From the NCBI RefSeq assembly GCF_018138715.1, contig NZ_JAGSHX010000006.1, forward strand, positions 8,680,001-8,744,000: 64,000 nucleotides of DNA, read 5' to 3'. The notes beneath the pieces are model-generated. The model was not told the DNA's origin. It saw only the letters and a list, made by a program, of their open reading frames with translations, and did no database searches. Of this stretch, positions 61,628 through 64,000 are shown piece by piece. This stretch comes from Streptomyces asiaticus. GTDB taxonomy: Bacteria > Actinomycetota > Actinomycetes > Streptomycetales > Streptomycetaceae. The translations under genes and the position numbers were made by a program. Numbering within the stretch: position 1 is the first letter of the stretch; the number at the start of each line of letters is the position of its first letter.

Positions 61628-62536
61628 ATGCCCTCCGACACCCCCACGACCGTTCTGGTCACCGGCGCCTCCAGCGGCTTCGGGGCGCTGACCGCACGCG
61701 CCCTGGCCCGCGCCGGGCACACCGTCTACGCCGGGATCCGGCAGCCGGCCACCCGCAACGCCCCCGCGGTGGCCGAGCTGACCCGCTACGCCACCGACCA
61801 CGACGTCGACCTGCGCGCCGTGGAGCTCGACGTCACCTCGCAGGACTCCGCCGACGCCGCCATCGCCCGCATCCTGGCCGACCGGAACCGGCTGGACGTG
61901 ATCGTCCACAACGCCGGACACATGGCCACCGGCCCGGCGGAGGCGTTCACCCCCGAGCAACTGGCCCAGCTGTACGACGTCAACGTCCTGGGCACCCAGC
62001 GCGTCAACCGCGCCGCGCTGCCGCATCTGCGGGCCCAGGGGGACGGGCTGCTGGTGTGGATCGGTAGTTCCAGCACCCGCGGCGGCTGCCCGCCCTTCAT
62101 CGGGCCCTACTTCGCCGCGAAGGCTGCCATGGACGCCCTGGCCGTCAGCTACGCCGCCGAGGTGGTCCGCTTCGGCATCGACACCGCGATCGTCGTCCCC
62201 GGCGCCTTCACCTCCGGCACCAATCACTTCCGCCACGCGGGCGCGCCCGCCGACCCCGACCGCGCCACCGCCTACGACGAGCGCTACGGCACCCTGCTGG
62301 CCGATCTCGACCAGCGGCTGGCCGCGCTGATCCCGCCGGACGCGGACGCCGCGCACGTCGCCGACGCCGTCGTACGCCTGGTGGCCCTCCCGGCCGGCAC
62401 CCGGCCGCTGCGCACCCACATAGACCCCAGCCGCGACGGCAGCGAAGTCGTCTCCGCGGTCGCCGACCGCGTCCGCGCCGAGTTCTTCCGCCGGGCCGGG
62501 CTGGACGATCTGCTCACCACGGGCAGCTCACTGTAA
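61628..62536 (+). CDS. SDR-family oxidoreductase
   Basis: This 302-residue enzyme has T-G-A-S-S-G-F-G at residues 12-19, N-A-G-H near 99, and Y-F-A-A-K as catalytic pair. It is longer at the C-terminus than the previous SDR. It follows that gene by 45 bases with AAGGA before the ATG. It probably acts on the same pathway. Confidence 0.85.
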   Translation: MPSDTPTTVLVTGASSGFGALTARALARAGHTVYAGIRQPATRNAPAVAELTRYATDHDVDLRAVELDVTSQDSADAAIARILADRNRLDVIVHNAGHMATGPAEAFTPEQLAQLYDVNVLGTQRVNRAALPHLRAQGDGLLVWIGSSSTRGGCPPFIGPYFAAKAAMDALAVSYAAEVVRFGIDTAIVVPGAFTSGTNHFRHAGAPADPDRATAYDERYGTLLADLDQRLAALIPPDADAAHVADAVVRLVALPAGTRPLRTHIDPSRDGSEVVSAVADRVRAEFFRRAGLDDLLTTGSSL

Positions 62537-62592
62537 TCACCCCCGAATCACCCTCGAACACACCGAAATCCACGGACGAAAGAGAAACGACC

Positions 62593-62808
62593 ATGCCCTT
62601 CGCGAACTTCAAGGTCCCTGCCGGATCCCTCGACGAGAAGCAGAAGGAGGAGATCGTCACCCGTGCCACCGAGCTGTACGTCGACATCTACGGTGAGCGC
62701 GCCCGCGCCACCACCCTGGTCCTGGTCGAGGAGGTCACCGACGGCGGCTGGGGCATCGGCGGCAATGTCCTGACCCTCGCCATGCTCCAGCAGCCACCCG
62801 GCAACTGA
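62593..62808 (+). CDS. 4-oxalocrotonate tautomerase-like small protein
   Basis: This 71-residue protein starts M-P-F-A-N-F, so the Pro becomes the N-terminal catalytic residue after Met removal, and has L-T-E-K-like helix residues (L-D-E-K-Q-K-E-E-I-V) and T-L-V-L-V-E-E-V as in 4-OT. It is a likely keto-enol tautomerase, third in the operon of two SDRs. Confidence 0.85.
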   Translation: MPFANFKVPAGSLDEKQKEEIVTRATELYVDIYGERARATTLVLVEEVTDGGWGIGGNVLTLAMLQQPPGN

Positions 62809-62934
62809 CACCACCGGGCCCCAGGGCTCCGGCGTCCCCTCCTCCCCCGGGGGGACGCCGGATCTCCCCGGGGGACGCCGGATCTCCCCCGGGGGGAGGA
62901 GGACGGCACGAACGCCGGGTTGTGGCTTCGCGCG

Positions 62935-64000
62935 CTAGCCCGCGGTGACCGGGGCGGGGCTGAACGTGACGGGCAGCGACTCCAGGCAGCGGTACCAGAA
63001 CGAGTCCACCCATCTCAGCTCGTCCGGCGCGACCGCCAGCGTCAGGTCCGGAACCCGGTCCAGCAGCACTTCGATCGCCGTCTCCGCGATGATCCTGGCC
63101 GTTTCGGGACCGCCCGCCGGGCAGCCGTAGTCGCCCCCGCTGAACGCGACATGGGAGTGGTTCCCGGCGTGGCCGACGGGGGAGTCGGGCCACAGCAGCG
63201 GATCGGCGTTGGCGGCGGCCAGGCCGAGGACGACGAGGTCACCGGCGTGGATGTGCCGGCCGCCGAGGTCGGTGTCGCGGGTGGCGTACCGCCCGATGAG
63301 GTTCTGCAACGGGGAGTCCGCCCACAGCACCTCGTTCATGGCCTCGCCGATGCTGCGGCGGTTGCCCGAGAGGGTCATGGCGAAGCGCTCGTCGGTGAGC
63401 ATCAGCCGCAGGGTGTTGCCGATCCAGTACGAGGTCAGCGGCAGCGCCGCCGCCATCAGCACCATGACGTCCGCGGTGTGCTGCTCCTCGGTGAGGTCCG
63501 GGGTGTTCAGGATGAAACGCGAGGTGAGGTCGGGGCCCGGATCCGCGCGCTTCGCCCGCACCAGCTCCGTCACATACGCGGCGACCCGCTGCTGACCGGC
63601 GATGGCCTCCTCGTTGGAGAGGAACGACATGGTCAGCCCCGCCGCCAGGGCCTCCAGCCCGGCCTCGTCCTGGGACAGGCCGAACAGCTCGGCCGTGGCG
63701 AGGGTGGGCACCGAGTAGATGTAGTCGTACACCAGATCCGCCCTGCCGCTCCCGGCGAACTTGTCGATCAGCTGATCGGCGAGCCGCTCGCAGTGGCCAC
63801 GCAGCACGAAGGGATCGACCGTGGCGAGGGCCTCGCTTGCCGCCGTTGCGCGCCGCTGGTGCTCCTCGCCCTCCGTGAAGGTCATCATCGGGCTGTACGC
63901 CACCCACGGCGTCAGCGGCCAGTCCGGCGGCACGCTGTCCCAGCCGTTCCAGCGGCGCGGGTCCCGGCCGAACGTCTCGGTGTCGGACAGCACTTGACGG
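62935..64000 (-). CDS. Cytochrome P450 without ExxR, CYP157-like, 5' partial
   Basis: The frame is open at the right edge; residues count from the last in-window GTG at 63993 (352 residues, about 50 short of full length). The heme loop F-S-G-G-D-Y-G-C-P-A-G has the Cys ligand at 291. The K-helix Glu of ExxR is present but the Arg is Trp (E-V-L-W, residues 221-224). The I-helix lacks the acid-alcohol pair (A-A-A-L-P-L-T-S-Y-W). CYP157 proteins of Streptomyces show E-Q-S-L-W here and lie in conservon operons. The conservon itself would be right of the window; catalytic activity is uncertain. Confidence 0.85.
   Translation of the reverse strand, partial: RQVLSDTETFGRDPRRWNGWDSVPPDWPLTPWVAYSPMMTFTEGEEHQRRATAASEALATVDPFVLRGHCERLADQLIDKFAGSGRADLVYDYIYSVPTLATAELFGLSQDEAGLEALAAGLTMSFLSNEEAIAGQQRVAAYVTELVRAKRADPGPDLTSRFILNTPDLTEEQHTADVMVLMAAALPLTSYWIGNTLRLMLTDERFAMTLSGNRRSIGEAMNEVLWADSPLQNLIGRYATRDTDLGGRHIHAGDLVVLGLAAANADPLLWPDSPVGHAGNHSHVAFSGGDYGCPAGGPETARIIAETAIEVLLDRVPDLTLAVAPDELRWVDSFWYRCLESLPVTFSPAPVTAG

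Overview
The base composition (very GC-rich, third codon positions almost all G or C), the frequent GTG starts, the rare TTA codons and the gene families point to a Streptomyces-type actinomycete chromosome. I see no tRNA, rRNA, insertion sequence, integrase or CRISPR array. Both window edges cut genes: the left edge cuts a giant effector gene and the right edge cuts a cytochrome P450.

Layout. (1) 1-22519, plus strand: the effector and baseplate half of an extracellular or cytoplasmic contractile injection system (eCIS/CIS). It runs giant DUF4157-type effector (at least 2111 residues), small unknown gene (candidate immunity protein), CIS_tube-domain protein, LysM protein, gpD-like hub, gpV/gp5-like spike, PAAR-like tip, gp25-like protein, two large wedge proteins, a TIGR02242-type tail protein, a DUF6519 protein and an amidase. 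Many neighbours overlap by 4 bases. Sheath, tube and ATPase genes are not here and would have to lie left of the window. (2) 22734-28018: a TetR regulator divergent from a UDP-glucose dehydrogenase, a UGT-like glycosyltransferase and a DHA2-type exporter. (3) 28096-33360: SDR with divergent MmyB-type regulator, GlsB-like membrane protein, LCP wall ligase, and an F420/NADP reductase-like plus inositol-phosphatase-like pair. (4) 33570-38185: dicarboxylate transporter and PrpF isomerase with a divergent LysR regulator, then an HSL-type esterase. (5) 38619-42416: a 1265-residue chimera (glycine-rich, coiled-coil, Tc-toxin-like, VCBS-like and TPR parts). (6) 42616-48683: D,D-carboxypeptidase, SDR, CPBP protein, TraR/DksA-like protein, GH5 mannanase with a CebR-type operator, and an old-yellow-enzyme reductase. 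(7) 48862-54231: Rrf2 regulator, LysR/TSUP pair, and a beta-lactamase locus arranged like blaL-blaA-blaB of Streptomyces cacaoi. (8) 54288-62808: dienelactone hydrolase, DEDDh exonuclease, GH54 arabinofuranosidase, SDR, AKR, MmyB regulator and an SDR-SDR-tautomerase operon. (9) 62935-64000: a P450 lacking the ExxR motif.

How parts work together. In the CIS locus the genes account for the baseplate, spike and a likely payload. Four genes carry a TTA codon: the CIS effector, the CIS hub, the GH5 mannanase and the GH54 arabinofuranosidase. In Streptomyces this implies translation dependent on the bldA leucyl-tRNA, so payload, injector and two secreted polysaccharide hydrolases may share a developmental gate. 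Three copies of a long nested palindromic repeat lie between genes at about 22.5, 38.3 and 55.2 kb.
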